Part shown: positions 28,484-37,682 of the stretch, one piece after another
Layout: every line of letters starts with the position of its first letter
How positions within the stretch are numbered: the first letter of the stretch is position 1
NCBI GenBank assembly: GCA_910574995.1
Contig: CAJTCS010000013.1
Span: 2,501-58,430 of the forward strand
Origin: Oscillospiraceae bacterium
GTDB lineage: Bacteria > Bacillota > Clostridia > Oscillospirales > Acutalibacteraceae
Direction of reading: 5' to 3'
Length of the DNA stretch: 55,930 nucleotides
Notes under the pieces: generated by a model
Database searches by the model: none
Told to the model about the DNA's origin: nothing
What the model saw: only the letters and a program-made list of their open reading frames with translations
Translations under genes and position numbers: made by a program

Positions 28484-29499
28484 TGGGCAGGCGGGGGAAT
28501 GTAGCCGTCTTCGTGCCCCATGTGGGCTGCCCTTGCCAGTGTAGCTTTTGCGACCAGCGGGCTATCACGGGCCAGGCGGCCCCGCCCACCCCAGAGGATG
28601 TGGCCCGCGCGGCAAGGACGGCGGCCCGCAGCCTGGGAGGAGGCGTAAGGGAGGCGGAAATTGCCTTTTTTGGCGGAAGCTTTACCGCCATTGACCGGGT
28701 GTATATGGAGAGCCTTTTACAGGCGGGCGCCATGTCTGTAAAGGAATATGGTTTTTCAGGGATCCGCGTTTCCACCCGGCCGGACGCATTAGGGGGGGAC
28801 TTGTTGCCCCTTCTGCGAAGCTATGGGGTCACGGCCGTCGAGCTGGGGGCCCAGTCCATGGACGACCGGGTGCTGGCCTTAAACAAACGGGGCCATACGG
28901 CGGCCCAAACCGAGGATGCGGCCAGGCGTGTCAAAGCCATGGGCTTTGAGCTGGGCCTGCAGATGATGACGGGCCTTTATGGGGATTCGGATGCGGGGGC
29001 TTTACACACAGCGGAAAGGCTGCTTGCTTTATCCCCGGACACGGCCCGTATCTACCCCACTGTAGTGCTGCCTGGAACCGAACTGGCACGGCTGTACAGC
29101 CAGGGCGCTTATTCGCCTCAAACCCTGGAGGAAGCGGTAGCCCTTTGCGCCCGCCTTCTGCCCCTTTGGGAAGGGGCAGGGGTAAAGCTGCTGCGGGTGG
29201 GCCTCCACGCAGAGCCCGGCGTGGAGTGCCGGGCCTTGGCCGGGCCTTACCACCCGGCGTTCCGGCAGCTGGTGGAGAGCCGGATCTTCTTAAACCGGCT
29301 GCTGGCAGAGCTGGAAAGGTTGGGCCCCGGACAGTATGAAATCCATGTAAAGCCCAGCGGCTTGTCAACTGCCCAGGGCCAGAAGAAATCGAACATAAAG
29401 GCATTGGCCTTGCTGGGCTACCAGGTCATTTTTATGCAGGACGGGAGCGTGGGGCCTGGAGGCTGCCGCATCCTGCAGGAGGGAAAGGGGACCATATGA
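28483..29499 (+). CDS. Elp3-like radical SAM protein
   Basis: 338 residues. The iron-sulfur triad is CPCQCSFC (C-x3-C-x2-C) near residue 16. FFGGSFTAI, RVSTRPDAL and VELGAQSMDDRVL follow, which is the Elp3-type radical SAM layout, without the C-terminal acetyltransferase domain of true Elp3. This family lies between rnc and smc in many Clostridia. Its substrate is not established; tRNA modification is a guess from Elp3. It is translationally coupled to rnc (one-base overlap). The following gene encodes an acetyltransferase, so the two together could supply the two Elp3 activities, although the GNAT is not obviously related to that of Elp3. Confidence 0.82.
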   Translation: MGRRGNVAVFVPHVGCPCQCSFCDQRAITGQAAPPTPEDVARAARTAARSLGGGVREAEIAFFGGSFTAIDRVYMESLLQAGAMSVKEYGFSGIRVSTRPDALGGDLLPLLRSYGVTAVELGAQSMDDRVLALNKRGHTAAQTEDAARRVKAMGFELGLQMMTGLYGDSDAGALHTAERLLALSPDTARIYPTVVLPGTELARLYSQGAYSPQTLEEAVALCARLLPLWEGAGVKLLRVGLHAEPGVECRALAGPYHPAFRQLVESRIFLNRLLAELERLGPGQYEIHVKPSGLSTAQGQKKSNIKALALLGYQVIFMQDGSVGPGGCRILQEGKGTI

Positions 29500-29942
29500 T
29501 CACATACCGCAAAGCTGTTTTGGACGACCTCCCGGGAGTGTACGCCCTCATGTGCCAGCTGGAAGAACAGGCGTTACCTTATGGCCCCTTTACCGCCATA
29601 TACCGCAGGCTGGCGGAAAACCCCGCCCACACTTTTTTCCTCTGCGAGGAGGGGGATACCCTGCTTGGGATGCTCCATCTGCGGGTGGAGGGGCAGCCGC
29701 ACCATGCCGGCCTAGTGGCGGAGATTGTCGAGCTGTCTGTTTCAAGCAGCTGCCGGGGCCGGGGATTGGGCAAAGCCTTGGTGGGAATGGCTAAGCAAGA
29801 GGCCCGGGCCCAGGGCTGTATGGTTTTGGAAGTCCCCAGCGGCGCCCATCGGGGACGCGCCCACCGCTTTTATGAGCGGGAGGGGTTCTCCCGGACGCAT
29901 TACAGGTTTTCCATGCCGCTGGATACACAGGAACAGGAGTAG
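29496..29942 (+). CDS. GNAT-family N-acetyltransferase
   Basis: 148 residues with the GNAT core VEIVELSVSSSCRGRGLGKAL-like segment (acetyl-CoA loop RGRGLGKAL) and a C-terminal HRFYEREGFSRTHYRFS. The ATG overlaps the previous stop as ATGA, so it is made together with the radical SAM protein. The substrate is unknown. The length and the single compact domain are standard. It lies nine bases before smc. Confidence 0.88.
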   Translation: MITYRKAVLDDLPGVYALMCQLEEQALPYGPFTAIYRRLAENPAHTFFLCEEGDTLLGMLHLRVEGQPHHAGLVAEIVELSVSSSCRGRGLGKALVGMAKQEARAQGCMVLEVPSGAHRGRAHRFYEREGFSRTHYRFSMPLDTQEQE

Positions 29943-29951
29943 GACGCAGCT

Positions 29952-32900
29952 ATGATTTTAAAGTCTTTGGAATTGCAGGGCTTCAAGACCTTCCCGGACA
30001 AGACCACGCTGCGGTTCGAGCCGGGCATCACCTCGGTGGTGGGGCCCAATGGCAGCGGCAAAAGCAATATCAGCGACGCCATGCGCTGGGTGCTGGGTGA
30101 GCAGTCGGTGCGCACGCTGCGCTGCTCGAAGATGGAGGACGTGATTTTCGGCGGCACGCCAGAGCGCCGCGCCCAGGGCTTTGCCGAGGTCACCCTTACT
30201 ATTGACAACGCCGACCGGGGGCTGCCCTTCGATAACGACACGGTGGCCGTCACCCGCCGGTACTACCGCTCTGGCGAAAGTGAATACTTATTGAATAGGA
30301 CGGCCGTACGCCTGAAAGACATCAACGAGCTGTTTATGGATACAGGCCTGGGGCGGGACGGCTATTCCATCATCGGCCAGGGCAAGATCGACAGTATCGT
30401 GGCCGCCCGCAGCGAGGACAGGCGGGAAATCTTTGAGGAGGCCGCGGGCATCTCCCGTTTCCGCTACCGGAAAGAAGAGTCCGAGCGCCGGCTGCAAAAG
30501 GCGGAAGAAAACCTGGTGCGCCTGCGGGATATCCTTTCGGAACTGGAAAGCCGGGTAGAGCCCTTGCGCGTCCAGGCGGAGAAGGCAGAGCGGTTCATTG
30601 CCTATGATGGGGAGAAGAAGGGCCTGGAGATCGGCATCTGGCTGGAAACACTGGAACGTTCCGGCCAGGCCCTGCGGGAGCAGGAGGACAAGCTGGACCA
30701 GGCCCGCGCCCAGCATCAAGAGGTAGAAGAAGGCCTTGCCCGCATCGCCGCCCGGGCCGAGGAAAACCTGCGGGAGACCAACCAGTGCGCCAGCGGTATG
30801 GACCAGTGCCGGGCACAGGCCGCCTCCCTGGAAGAACAGGCCCTGCGGGCCGAGGGGGACATTGGCCTTTTGGAAAACGACATCGCCCACAACAGCCAGG
30901 ATGTGCTGCGCCTGGAGGGGGAGATCAAGGAAACACAGCGTTCGGCAGAGGAGACGGGGCAGGAGATCGCCCGGAAGCAGCGGGAGGCCCAAGAGCGGGA
31001 GGGGCAGATTGCCAAAAGCCATGATAATCTGCTTTCCTTTTCAGGCCGCCTGGAAAAGCTGCGCCAGGGGGCCGACGAAGCTACCCGGCAGCTGGAGCAG
31101 GCAGCGGAGGCATTGGCCGGGCTGAACGCCAGCCTGGCTGAAGAGCGTATCCGCCTTACTTCCGCCCAGTCTTCCATGGCCGAGATACGCCTGCGGGCCG
31201 GGGCGGTGGAGGACAGCGTGAAACAGGCCCAGGAAAGGGAGGCGGCGGCCCAAACCGAGGCCCAAGAGCTGGCGGACATGCTGGCAGGCGCTGGGCAGGC
31301 CATTGCCGCCCAGGAAAACGCGGTAAAAGGCTATGAAATGCGGCTGGATTCCCGGCGGAAGCGTTTACAGGCCTCCCAAGAGGAACGGGACAGGCTTACC
31401 CTGGACGTGAACGAGCAGCTGCGCCGGGCCCGGCTTTTGGAGGACCTGGAACGGAACCTGGAAGGGTTTGCCCAAAGCGTCAAAGCTGTGATGAAAGAGG
31501 CGGGCCGGGGGATGCTGCAAGGCATCTGCGGCCCTGTTACCAAGCTTTTGCAGGTGCCCCGGGAGTATGCGGTGGCGCTGGAAACGGCCCTGGGCGCGGC
31601 TATGCAGAACATCGTGGTGGAGACCGAGCAGGACGCCAAAAACGCCATTGGCCTTTTAAAGCGTCGGGACCTGGGCCGGGCCACGTTTTTGCCCTTGACC
31701 ACCATCAAGGGCCGGATGCTGGACGCCCGGGAGATGGAGGCTATGCCCGGCTTCGTGGGGATAGCGGCCGGCCTGTGCCAGTGCCAGCCCCAATATATGG
31801 GTATACGGGATTCCCTTTTAGGCCGGGTGGCGGTAGCGGAAGATTTGGACAGCGCCGTGGCCATTGCCAAGCGCACCGGTTACCGCTTCCGGGTGGTCAG
31901 CCTGGACGGTCAGGTGGTCAACGCGGGCGGCTCTTTAACCGGCGGCTCTCATGCCCGGAACTCTGGGCTGCTCAGCCGTTTTTCGGAGATCCAGCGCGTC
32001 AAGGAAAAAGCGGCCGGTTTGCAGCGGCAGGCCCAGGCGGCGGAGACGGCCCACAGGGAACGCCAACAGGAGGTTTCCGCCTGCGAGGCACAGCTGGGCG
32101 CGGCCCGGGGGGAACTGCAGGCCTTGCAGGAAGAGCGCGTCCGCATCGCCGCTGAAAAAGCCCGGGCCGAGAAGGAGCTGGATTCCATCCGGGCGGGTTT
32201 GGACGGGCTGGAACGGGAGCGCCGGGATTCCGCCGGTCGCCTGGAAGAGCTGGAAGCCGCCTGCGCTGCCTGCAGGAAGAATATCGAAGGGCTGGAAAGC
32301 CAGGCGGAGCGATCTCAGGAGGAAAGCCGCCGTTTGGTGGGGGCCCGGGAGGAGCAGAACGCCCGGTGCCAGGAGATTAGCGAGACCATCCAGGCCCTGC
32401 GCCTCAGCGAATTTTCCGCCCAGAAGGACCGGGACGCCCTGTTGGAGGCTATCCGCCAGCTGGAGGCCCGCCGGGATAATTCCAGCGGGTTGGCGGCCGG
32501 CCTGCACAGGCAGATCCAAGAGCTAGAAGAAACAAACCGGTCCCTAGAAGGGCAGATTGCCCAGCAGCGGCAAGCTGTGGCCAGCCTGCGGGAACAGGCC
32601 GCCGGCCAGCGCCGGCAGGCGGAGGAAGCCGCCGGCCGGCGCACGGAGCTGGAAAAGGAAGCCGCGGCCTTGCGGATACAAGAACGGGAGGCCGCTTCCA
32701 CCCGGGAAAACGTGGGACGGGAGCTGGCCCGGCTGCAAGAGAGGTCGGAGAACTTACAGCGGGAGTATGACGGCGTCCTTTCCCGGCTGTGGGAGGAATA
32801 TGAGCTTACCCGCCGGGAGGCCGAGGAGGTAGGCGTGAAGATAGACGACCTGCCTGCCGCCCAGCGCCGCCTGCAGGAGCTGAAAAACAAGATCAAGGCA

Positions 32901-33515
32901 TTGGGCTCGGTGAACCTGGGGGCGGTGGTGGAATACCAAGAGGTGTCAGAGCGGTACGGCTTCCTCAGCGGCCAGGTGGCGGACGTGGAGAAGTCTAAGA
33001 AAGAGCTTGTAGATCTGATCGACGACCTTACCCGCCACATGCAAGAGCAATTTACCCAGCGTTTCGCCCAGATCAACCAGAATTTCGGTTCTATCTTCCA
33101 AGAGCTGTTTGGCGGCGGCGGGGCCCAGCTCTCCTTTACCGACGAGGCGGACGTACTGCACAGCGGGATTGAGATCAAGGTACAGCCCCCGGGCAAGATC
33201 GTCAGCCATATCGAGGCCCTTTCCGGCGGGGAAAAAGCCCTGGTGGCCATATCGATCTATTTTGCCATCATGCGGGTAAACCCGCCCCCCTTCTGCGTGC
33301 TGGACGAGATCGAGGCTGCCCTGGACGATGTAAATGTCAGCCGCTTTGCGCAGTACCTGCGGCGCATGAGCGGCCGTTCCCAGTTCATTGCCATCACCCA
33401 TCGCCGCGGTACTATGGAGGGTTCCGACATGCTGTACGGCGTTACCATGCAGGACCAGGGCGTCTCCAAACTGCTGGCGTTGAAGACCGAGGAAGCCGCC
33501 GAGTTCACGGCTTGA
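29952..33515 (+). CDS. smc: Chromosome partition protein SMC
   Basis: 1187 residues. Walker A GPNGSGKSNISDAMRWVLGE is near residue 32. Two long coiled-coil arms rich in Glu/Gln/Ala/Arg follow, with a hinge around residues 515-665 (GPVTKLLQVP to GGSLTGGSHARNSGL). The C-terminal ATPase half has signature LSGGEKALVAISIYF and Walker B CVLDEIEAALDDVNVSRF. Forms the condensin ring with ScpA/ScpB, which are not in the window. ATG is preceded by a weak AGGA. Its position between rnc and ftsY is conserved in Bacillota. Confidence 0.98.
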   Translation: MILKSLELQGFKTFPDKTTLRFEPGITSVVGPNGSGKSNISDAMRWVLGEQSVRTLRCSKMEDVIFGGTPERRAQGFAEVTLTIDNADRGLPFDNDTVAVTRRYYRSGESEYLLNRTAVRLKDINELFMDTGLGRDGYSIIGQGKIDSIVAARSEDRREIFEEAAGISRFRYRKEESERRLQKAEENLVRLRDILSELESRVEPLRVQAEKAERFIAYDGEKKGLEIGIWLETLERSGQALREQEDKLDQARAQHQEVEEGLARIAARAEENLRETNQCASGMDQCRAQAASLEEQALRAEGDIGLLENDIAHNSQDVLRLEGEIKETQRSAEETGQEIARKQREAQEREGQIAKSHDNLLSFSGRLEKLRQGADEATRQLEQAAEALAGLNASLAEERIRLTSAQSSMAEIRLRAGAVEDSVKQAQEREAAAQTEAQELADMLAGAGQAIAAQENAVKGYEMRLDSRRKRLQASQEERDRLTLDVNEQLRRARLLEDLERNLEGFAQSVKAVMKEAGRGMLQGICGPVTKLLQVPREYAVALETALGAAMQNIVVETEQDAKNAIGLLKRRDLGRATFLPLTTIKGRMLDAREMEAMPGFVGIAAGLCQCQPQYMGIRDSLLGRVAVAEDLDSAVAIAKRTGYRFRVVSLDGQVVNAGGSLTGGSHARNSGLLSRFSEIQRVKEKAAGLQRQAQAAETAHRERQQEVSACEAQLGAARGELQALQEERVRIAAEKARAEKELDSIRAGLDGLERERRDSAGRLEELEAACAACRKNIEGLESQAERSQEESRRLVGAREEQNARCQEISETIQALRLSEFSAQKDRDALLEAIRQLEARRDNSSGLAAGLHRQIQELEETNRSLEGQIAQQRQAVASLREQAAGQRRQAEEAAGRRTELEKEAAALRIQEREAASTRENVGRELARLQERSENLQREYDGVLSRLWEEYELTRREAEEVGVKIDDLPAAQRRLQELKNKIKALGSVNLGAVVEYQEVSERYGFLSGQVADVEKSKKELVDLIDDLTRHMQEQFTQRFAQINQNFGSIFQELFGGGGAQLSFTDEADVLHSGIEIKVQPPGKIVSHIEALSGGEKALVAISIYFAIMRVNPPPFCVLDEIEAALDDVNVSRFAQYLRRMSGRSQFIAITHRRGTMEGSDMLYGVTMQDQGVSKLLALKTEEAAEFTA

Positions 33516-33576
33516 CCCGCCGCCCCCGGGCCCTTTGGGGGTTGACGGGTTACCACACGCGAGGAGGGTTTTACAG

Positions 33577-34134
33577 ATGGATGGACGGGCAAAATGGAAA
33601 AGGGCGTTCATAAATATTTTGCTGTACAGCGTATTCGTTTTCTATATCTTACTTCTTGTGTTGATTTTGTTCCGCCAGCGCCATGCTGTGCGGTCAGTCA
33701 ATTTGATCCCCCTGCGGGGCATCCTCGCCTTTTTTACAGGTACAGACCTAGCAACCGGCGGCGCCCCGCCGCTGGACCCTGATTTCATACGCGGGCTTGC
33801 CGTCAGCAATATAGGCGGGAATGTGGCAATATTTATTCCTTTGGGCGTATATGTTACCCTATTCAACAGGGACAAGGCCATATGGAAAAACACTTTGCTG
33901 GTTGTTTTGGTGAGCGTGGCGGTGGAGGCCGTTCAGTTTACTTTTAAGATGGGGATCGGCGATATTGACGATGTGCTGCTCAACGGTATCGGCGGCCTGC
34001 TTGGCGTTCTGCTGTGCCGGGGGATATACTTACTATGTAAGGAAGACCGCTTTAAGGCGCGCTGTGTGGTAGCTGTTATAGCCCCAGCCGTGGGGATTCT
34101 CAGCATGGCGGGTTTGGTTTGGATGAACCGGTAG
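33577..34134 (+). CDS. VanZ-like membrane protein
   Basis: 185 residues. An N-terminal helix (FINILLYSVFVFYILLLVLI), the motif VNLIPLRGILAFF, then NIGGNVAIFIPLGVYV and VEAVQFTFKMGIGDIDDVLL, are the order seen in VanZ-like proteins, which have four to five membrane segments. The family is linked to low-level teicoplanin resistance in enterococci, but most members have no known role. The start follows GAGGAGGG. It is a visitor in the smc-ftsY interval, with somewhat lower G+C than its neighbours (judged by eye). Confidence 0.82.
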   Translation: MDGRAKWKRAFINILLYSVFVFYILLLVLILFRQRHAVRSVNLIPLRGILAFFTGTDLATGGAPPLDPDFIRGLAVSNIGGNVAIFIPLGVYVTLFNRDKAIWKNTLLVVLVSVAVEAVQFTFKMGIGDIDDVLLNGIGGLLGVLLCRGIYLLCKEDRFKARCVVAVIAPAVGILSMAGLVWMNR

Positions 34135-34167
34135 CCGCCGCATATTAAAAAGAGGAAGGTGGAACGC

Positions 34168-35415
34168 ATGGGCTTTTTTGAAAAAATACGGGACGGGCTG
34201 AAGAAGACCAGGGACAGCATCAGCGGGCAGATTACCCAGATGGTGAACTCTTTCACCAAGATAGACGAAGATCTGTTTGAAGAGCTGGAAGAGCTTTTGG
34301 TAATGGGGGACGTGGGCGTGGACACCGCCACCTATATTACCCAACAGCTGCGGGAGCGGGTGAAGCAGAAAGGCCTGACGGACCCCGGCCTTATCATGGG
34401 GGAACTGCAGGACACGGTGGCCGGGCTTTTGCAGGGGGACGACGCCCTGCATGTCTCCACCCGGCCCTCGGTCATTCTGGTCATCGGCGTCAACGGCGTG
34501 GGCAAAACCACCACCATCGGCAAGCTGGCCAGCCGCCTGCAGCAGGAGGGCAAGTCTGTGATACTGGGCGCGGCCGACACGTTCCGGGCGGCGGCCATCG
34601 AGCAGCTGGAGGTGTGGGCCCAGCGGGCCGGGGCGCCTATCGTCAAGCATGTCGAGGGCGCCGACCCCGCCGCCGTGGTGTTCGATACCATCGCCGCCGC
34701 AAAGGCCCGTGGGACGGACGTAGTCATCTGCGACACGGCCGGGCGGCTGCACAACAAGAAAAACCTGATGGACGAGCTTTCTAAAATATCCCGTATCATC
34801 GACCGGGAACTGCCTGGCTGCGACCGGGAGACCTTGCTGGTATTGGACGCAGCCACAGGGCAGAACGCTGTGCACCAGGCCCGGGAGTTCCAAAGCGCGG
34901 CGGGCATTACGGGCATTGTGCTTACCAAACTGGACGGAACCCCCAAAGGCGGCGTGGTGCTTCCCATCAAGCGGGAACTGGGCCTTTCGGTGAAATTCAT
35001 CGGCGTGGGCGAACAGGTGGACGACCTGCAGCCCTTTGACGCCGCGGCTTTTGCCGCCGCCCTGTTCGATACGGAGGGCAGGCCGCCATTGGAGGAGAAG
35101 GCCGTTTCGAATAGGCCGGGGGAAGAGCCGGAGCCTAGAGAGGCATTGGAGGAAGAAATAGAACCCCCAGCCGCTCCAGAGGAAGGGCCGGTGGGGCCGG
35201 AACCTGAAGAAGCCCCCGCGCCTACCCAGTGGGAACGGCCCGCCATGGAGGTTGGCGGGCTGGAAGAGGGGCTAATAGGGCAAGAGGAAGAAGCCCCCGC
35301 GCCCATCCAATGGGAGTTGCCCGCCATGGAGGTTGGCGAACCGGAAGAGGAGCCCACTGAACAGTCAACAGAAAAAAAGAAGCGCCGTTTCTGGCCCTTT
35401 GGCCGGCGGGGCTGA
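34168..35415 (+). CDS. ftsY: Signal recognition particle receptor FtsY
   Basis: 415 residues. The NG domain spans about 1-299: N-terminal helices (MGFFEKIRDGLKKTRDSISG), G1 VIGVNGVGKTTTIGKLA, ADTFRAAAIEQL, CDTAGRLHNKKNLMDEL, TKLDGTPKGGV. It receives ribosome-SRP complexes at the membrane. Unusually, about 116 extra residues follow the NG domain: a Glu/Pro-rich acidic tail with a 27-residue repeat (35206-35338) ending in the basic-aromatic KKKRRFWPFGRRG. Acidic regions of FtsY normally precede the NG domain. ATG 34168 is preferred to GTG 34159 because of AGGAAGG spacing. Confidence 0.95.
   Translation: MGFFEKIRDGLKKTRDSISGQITQMVNSFTKIDEDLFEELEELLVMGDVGVDTATYITQQLRERVKQKGLTDPGLIMGELQDTVAGLLQGDDALHVSTRPSVILVIGVNGVGKTTTIGKLASRLQQEGKSVILGAADTFRAAAIEQLEVWAQRAGAPIVKHVEGADPAAVVFDTIAAAKARGTDVVICDTAGRLHNKKNLMDELSKISRIIDRELPGCDRETLLVLDAATGQNAVHQAREFQSAAGITGIVLTKLDGTPKGGVVLPIKRELGLSVKFIGVGEQVDDLQPFDAAAFAAALFDTEGRPPLEEKAVSNRPGEEPEPREALEEEIEPPAAPEEGPVGPEPEEAPAPTQWERPAMEVGGLEEGLIGQEEEAPAPIQWELPAMEVGEPEEEPTEQSTEKKKRRFWPFGRRG
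35206..35338 (+). repeat. Tandem 81-bp-period repeat inside ftsY
   Basis: Two 52-base copies (35206-35257 and 35287-35338) with a period of 81 bases. They encode EEAPAPTQWERPAMEVG and EEAPAPIQWELPAMEVG. Codons differ slightly between copies, so the duplication is not brand new. Confidence 0.9.
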
Positions 35416-35470
35416 CGGGAACCCTATCTCTGTCCGGCAAGCGGCGGGAAGGTTTTTTGAGGATTCTTAA

Positions 35471-35497
35471 GGAACTTTTTTCCTCAAAAAAAGTTCC
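35471..35497 (+). terminator. Stem-loop after ftsY
   Basis: GGAACTTTTTT / AAAAAAGTTCC with loop CCTC, an A/T-rich stem whose own T-run can act as terminator tail. It is followed by the 16-base sequence 35499-35514 that recurs at 41687-41702. Confidence 0.65.
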
Positions 35498-35553
35498 GTA
35501 AGCCGCCGGAGGCCAAAAAAACAACAAAAAATAAGAAAAAAGAAGGGAACGCC

Positions 35554-36132
35554 ATGCAATTCGTCATCGCAACCCACAACAAGGGGAAACTGGTAGAGTT
35601 TGAACGCCTGTTAGGGCCCATGGGCATCGAGGCCGTCACCATGGATATTTCCGAACCCGAGGAGGACGGCGCTACCTTTGCCGAGAACGCATTCATCAAG
35701 GCCCAGGCCGCCTGCCGGGAAACCGGCCTGCCGGCCGTGGCGGACGACTCTGGCCTGTGTGTGGATTACCTGGACGGCGCGCCGGGTATCTATTCCGCCC
35801 GCTTTGCAGAGCCCGGCAAGCGCCGCCTGACGGTGCTGGAAAAGCTGGAGGGCGTGCCCAAAGGGCAGCGGGGGGCCCATTTTGTCAGCGCCGTGTGCTG
35901 CGTATTCCCCAATGGGGACCGTATTGACGCGGAGGGCAAGTGCTTTGGGGAGATCGCCACGGAATCCCGGGGGGAAAACGGCTTTGGGTACGATTCCATC
36001 TTCCTCCAGGGGGAGGTGACCTTCGGGGAGATCTCTAACGAGGAAAAGGACAAGCGCAGCCACCGGGGCCACGCCTTCGCGGATTTTGAAAAGAAGCTGC
36101 GGGCTTATCTGGCTGGGAATCCACAGCGGTAA
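35554..36132 (+). CDS. rdgB: Non-canonical purine NTP pyrophosphatase
   Basis: 192 residues, RdgB/HAM1 family. The opening FVIATHNKGKLVEFERLLG and the metal/nucleotide segment ADDSGLCVDYLDGAPGIYSA are diagnostic, with FGYDSIFLQ and the end HRGHAFADFEKKL. It hydrolyses dITP, ITP and XTP to keep them out of nucleic acids. It is first gene of the long run to leuS; the next start is 13 bases after its stop. Confidence 0.96.
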   Translation: MQFVIATHNKGKLVEFERLLGPMGIEAVTMDISEPEEDGATFAENAFIKAQAACRETGLPAVADDSGLCVDYLDGAPGIYSARFAEPGKRRLTVLEKLEGVPKGQRGAHFVSAVCCVFPNGDRIDAEGKCFGEIATESRGENGFGYDSIFLQGEVTFGEISNEEKDKRSHRGHAFADFEKKLRAYLAGNPQR

Positions 36133-36145
36133 GGGGGGCGCGCCT

Positions 36146-36700
36146 TTGGATAAGTTAAACCGGAAGCAGCTGGGGGCATACCTGCTGTTTGTCGCCATTG
36201 CCGTGGGCGTGGTGGGCGGCATATTTTTCCTGTGGCAGTATATAACCACCAGCCCCGTTACGGACGAGGAGAGCCTTGCGCAGTTCCTGCGGGACAAGCA
36301 GATGGAAAATGTAGAGGAGGTCTATGACTGCAACGCCCACTCTGGGTATTTTGCCGGGGTATACCGCGTTGTGGGCGACCCGGACCTGAAGCTGGTGCTG
36401 CTGGCCCGTAACCCGGTCTTCCACGACCGCTACAGCTACTTTGGGGGCGGCAGCACGGACGGGCTGTATGGCCGCTATGACTTCAACCTGGCAGACGGCA
36501 AAGAGGTCCTTCTGGCTGTATACGGGGACAACCGCAGCCGCCGGGTAGATTCCTACCGCTTCACGCTGGGGGAGATGGAGGGCGGCAGCGGGCAGCTGGG
36601 GGATGCATTTGTGGACATTTTTGTCTTCCGCGACCTGGGCCTGCAAACGGCCGCGGACCTGCATTTTTATGATGAAGCCGGGGAAGAGGTCTTCGGCTGA
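36146..36700 (+). CDS. Small single-span membrane protein, unknown
   Basis: 184 residues from a TTG start, chosen because AAGGGGGG lies seven bases upstream just after the rdgB stop; no ATG fits. A basic N-terminus and one membrane helix (about residues 9-32, AYLLFVAIAVGVVGGIFFLW) are followed by an outside domain of about 150 residues without cysteines (except one near YDCNAH) and without a family I recognise. The order rdgB - this gene - yhbY suggests a conserved neighbour, not a transferred one. No function is proposed. Confidence 0.75.
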   Translation: MDKLNRKQLGAYLLFVAIAVGVVGGIFFLWQYITTSPVTDEESLAQFLRDKQMENVEEVYDCNAHSGYFAGVYRVVGDPDLKLVLLARNPVFHDRYSYFGGGSTDGLYGRYDFNLADGKEVLLAVYGDNRSRRVDSYRFTLGEMEGGSGQLGDAFVDIFVFRDLGLQTAADLHFYDEAGEEVFG

Positions 36701-36715
36701 GAGGAGGAAAGCGAC

Positions 36716-37021
36716 ATGTTGACAAGCAAGCAGCGGGCATACCTGCGCTCTTTGGCTGTGGCTGAGGATACTATTTTGATGGTAGGCAAATCCGGCCTGG
36801 GGCCGGAGATCAGCGCCCAGGCGGACAGCGCCCTGGAAAAGAGGGAACTGATCAAGGGCCGCGTCCTGCCCGATTCCTGCCCTGTTTCCCCCCGGGAGGC
36901 GGCGGAAGCCATCGCCCGGGACACCCGCAGCGACGTGGTGCAGGTCATCGGCTCGAAATTCGTGCTGTACCGCCCCAGGAAAAAAGACCCGAAGATCGTC
37001 CTGCCCCGGCCGCGCCCATGA
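36716..37021 (+). CDS. yhbY: Ribosome assembly RNA-binding protein YhbY
   Basis: 101 residues, a single CRM domain: MLTSKQRAYLRSLA start, VGKSGLGPEI (the GxxG-type RNA loop), and VVQVIGSKFVLYRP. Associates with pre-50S particles. AGAGGAGG lies before the ATG. The end overlaps nadD as ATGA, so the two are coupled. Confidence 0.95.
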   Translation: MLTSKQRAYLRSLAVAEDTILMVGKSGLGPEISAQADSALEKRELIKGRVLPDSCPVSPREAAEAIARDTRSDVVQVIGSKFVLYRPRKKDPKIVLPRPRP

Positions 37022-37632
37022 AGACCGGCATATACGGCGGCACCTTCAACCCCATCCACAGCGGCCATGTGCATCTGTTAGAGGGATTCATCCGCCGCCT
37101 TTCCTTAGACCGGGTGCTGCTCATCCCTACGGGCACCCCGCCCCACAAGCGGGCCTACGCCCTGGCCAGCCCAGAGGACCGGCTGGAAATGTGCAGGCTG
37201 GCCATAGAAAAGGTGGAGGCCGCGCCTGTCCGGCTGTGCGAGATCGAGCTGCAGCGCCCTGGCAAAAGCTATACCGCCGATACCCTGGAGCAGCTGCGGG
37301 CCCTGTACCCAGAGGACCGGTTCTACCTGTTGATGGGGGAGGACATGTTCCTGACTGTGGACAGGTGGTACCGGCCGGAGGCTATCATGGCCTTGGCCGA
37401 TTTATGCTGTACCCCCCGCAGCCCGGACGGCATGGGCAAGCTGCTGGAAAAGGCCGCCCAGCTGCGGCGGGATTTTTCCGCGCGCTGCCATGTAGAGGGC
37501 ATCCCTTATTTCCCGGCGTCTTCCACCCAGGTGCGGCAGCTGGCGGCGGGGGGGAAGCCCCTTGACGGGCTGGTGCCGGGCAGCGTGGCCCGCTACATTG
37601 CGGAAAAGGGGCTGTACCGGCCGGGGGCGTAA
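37018..37632 (+). CDS. nadD: Nicotinate-nucleotide adenylyltransferase
   Basis: 204 residues. Converts nicotinate mononucleotide and ATP to deamido-NAD. The nucleotidyltransferase motif is GGTFNPIHSGHVHLLEG, followed by RVLLIPTGTPPHK and FPASSTQVRQLAAGG (the ISSTxxR block). The length is normal. It lies in the yhbY-nadD-yqeK-rsfS order typical of Bacillota. Confidence 0.97.
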   Translation: MKTGIYGGTFNPIHSGHVHLLEGFIRRLSLDRVLLIPTGTPPHKRAYALASPEDRLEMCRLAIEKVEAAPVRLCEIELQRPGKSYTADTLEQLRALYPEDRFYLLMGEDMFLTVDRWYRPEAIMALADLCCTPRSPDGMGKLLEKAAQLRRDFSARCHVEGIPYFPASSTQVRQLAAGGKPLDGLVPGSVARYIAEKGLYRPGA

Positions 37633-37682
37633 GGCGGCCCCGGCACGCTGCCATATCTGCGAATGAAACCAGGAGGCGGAAC

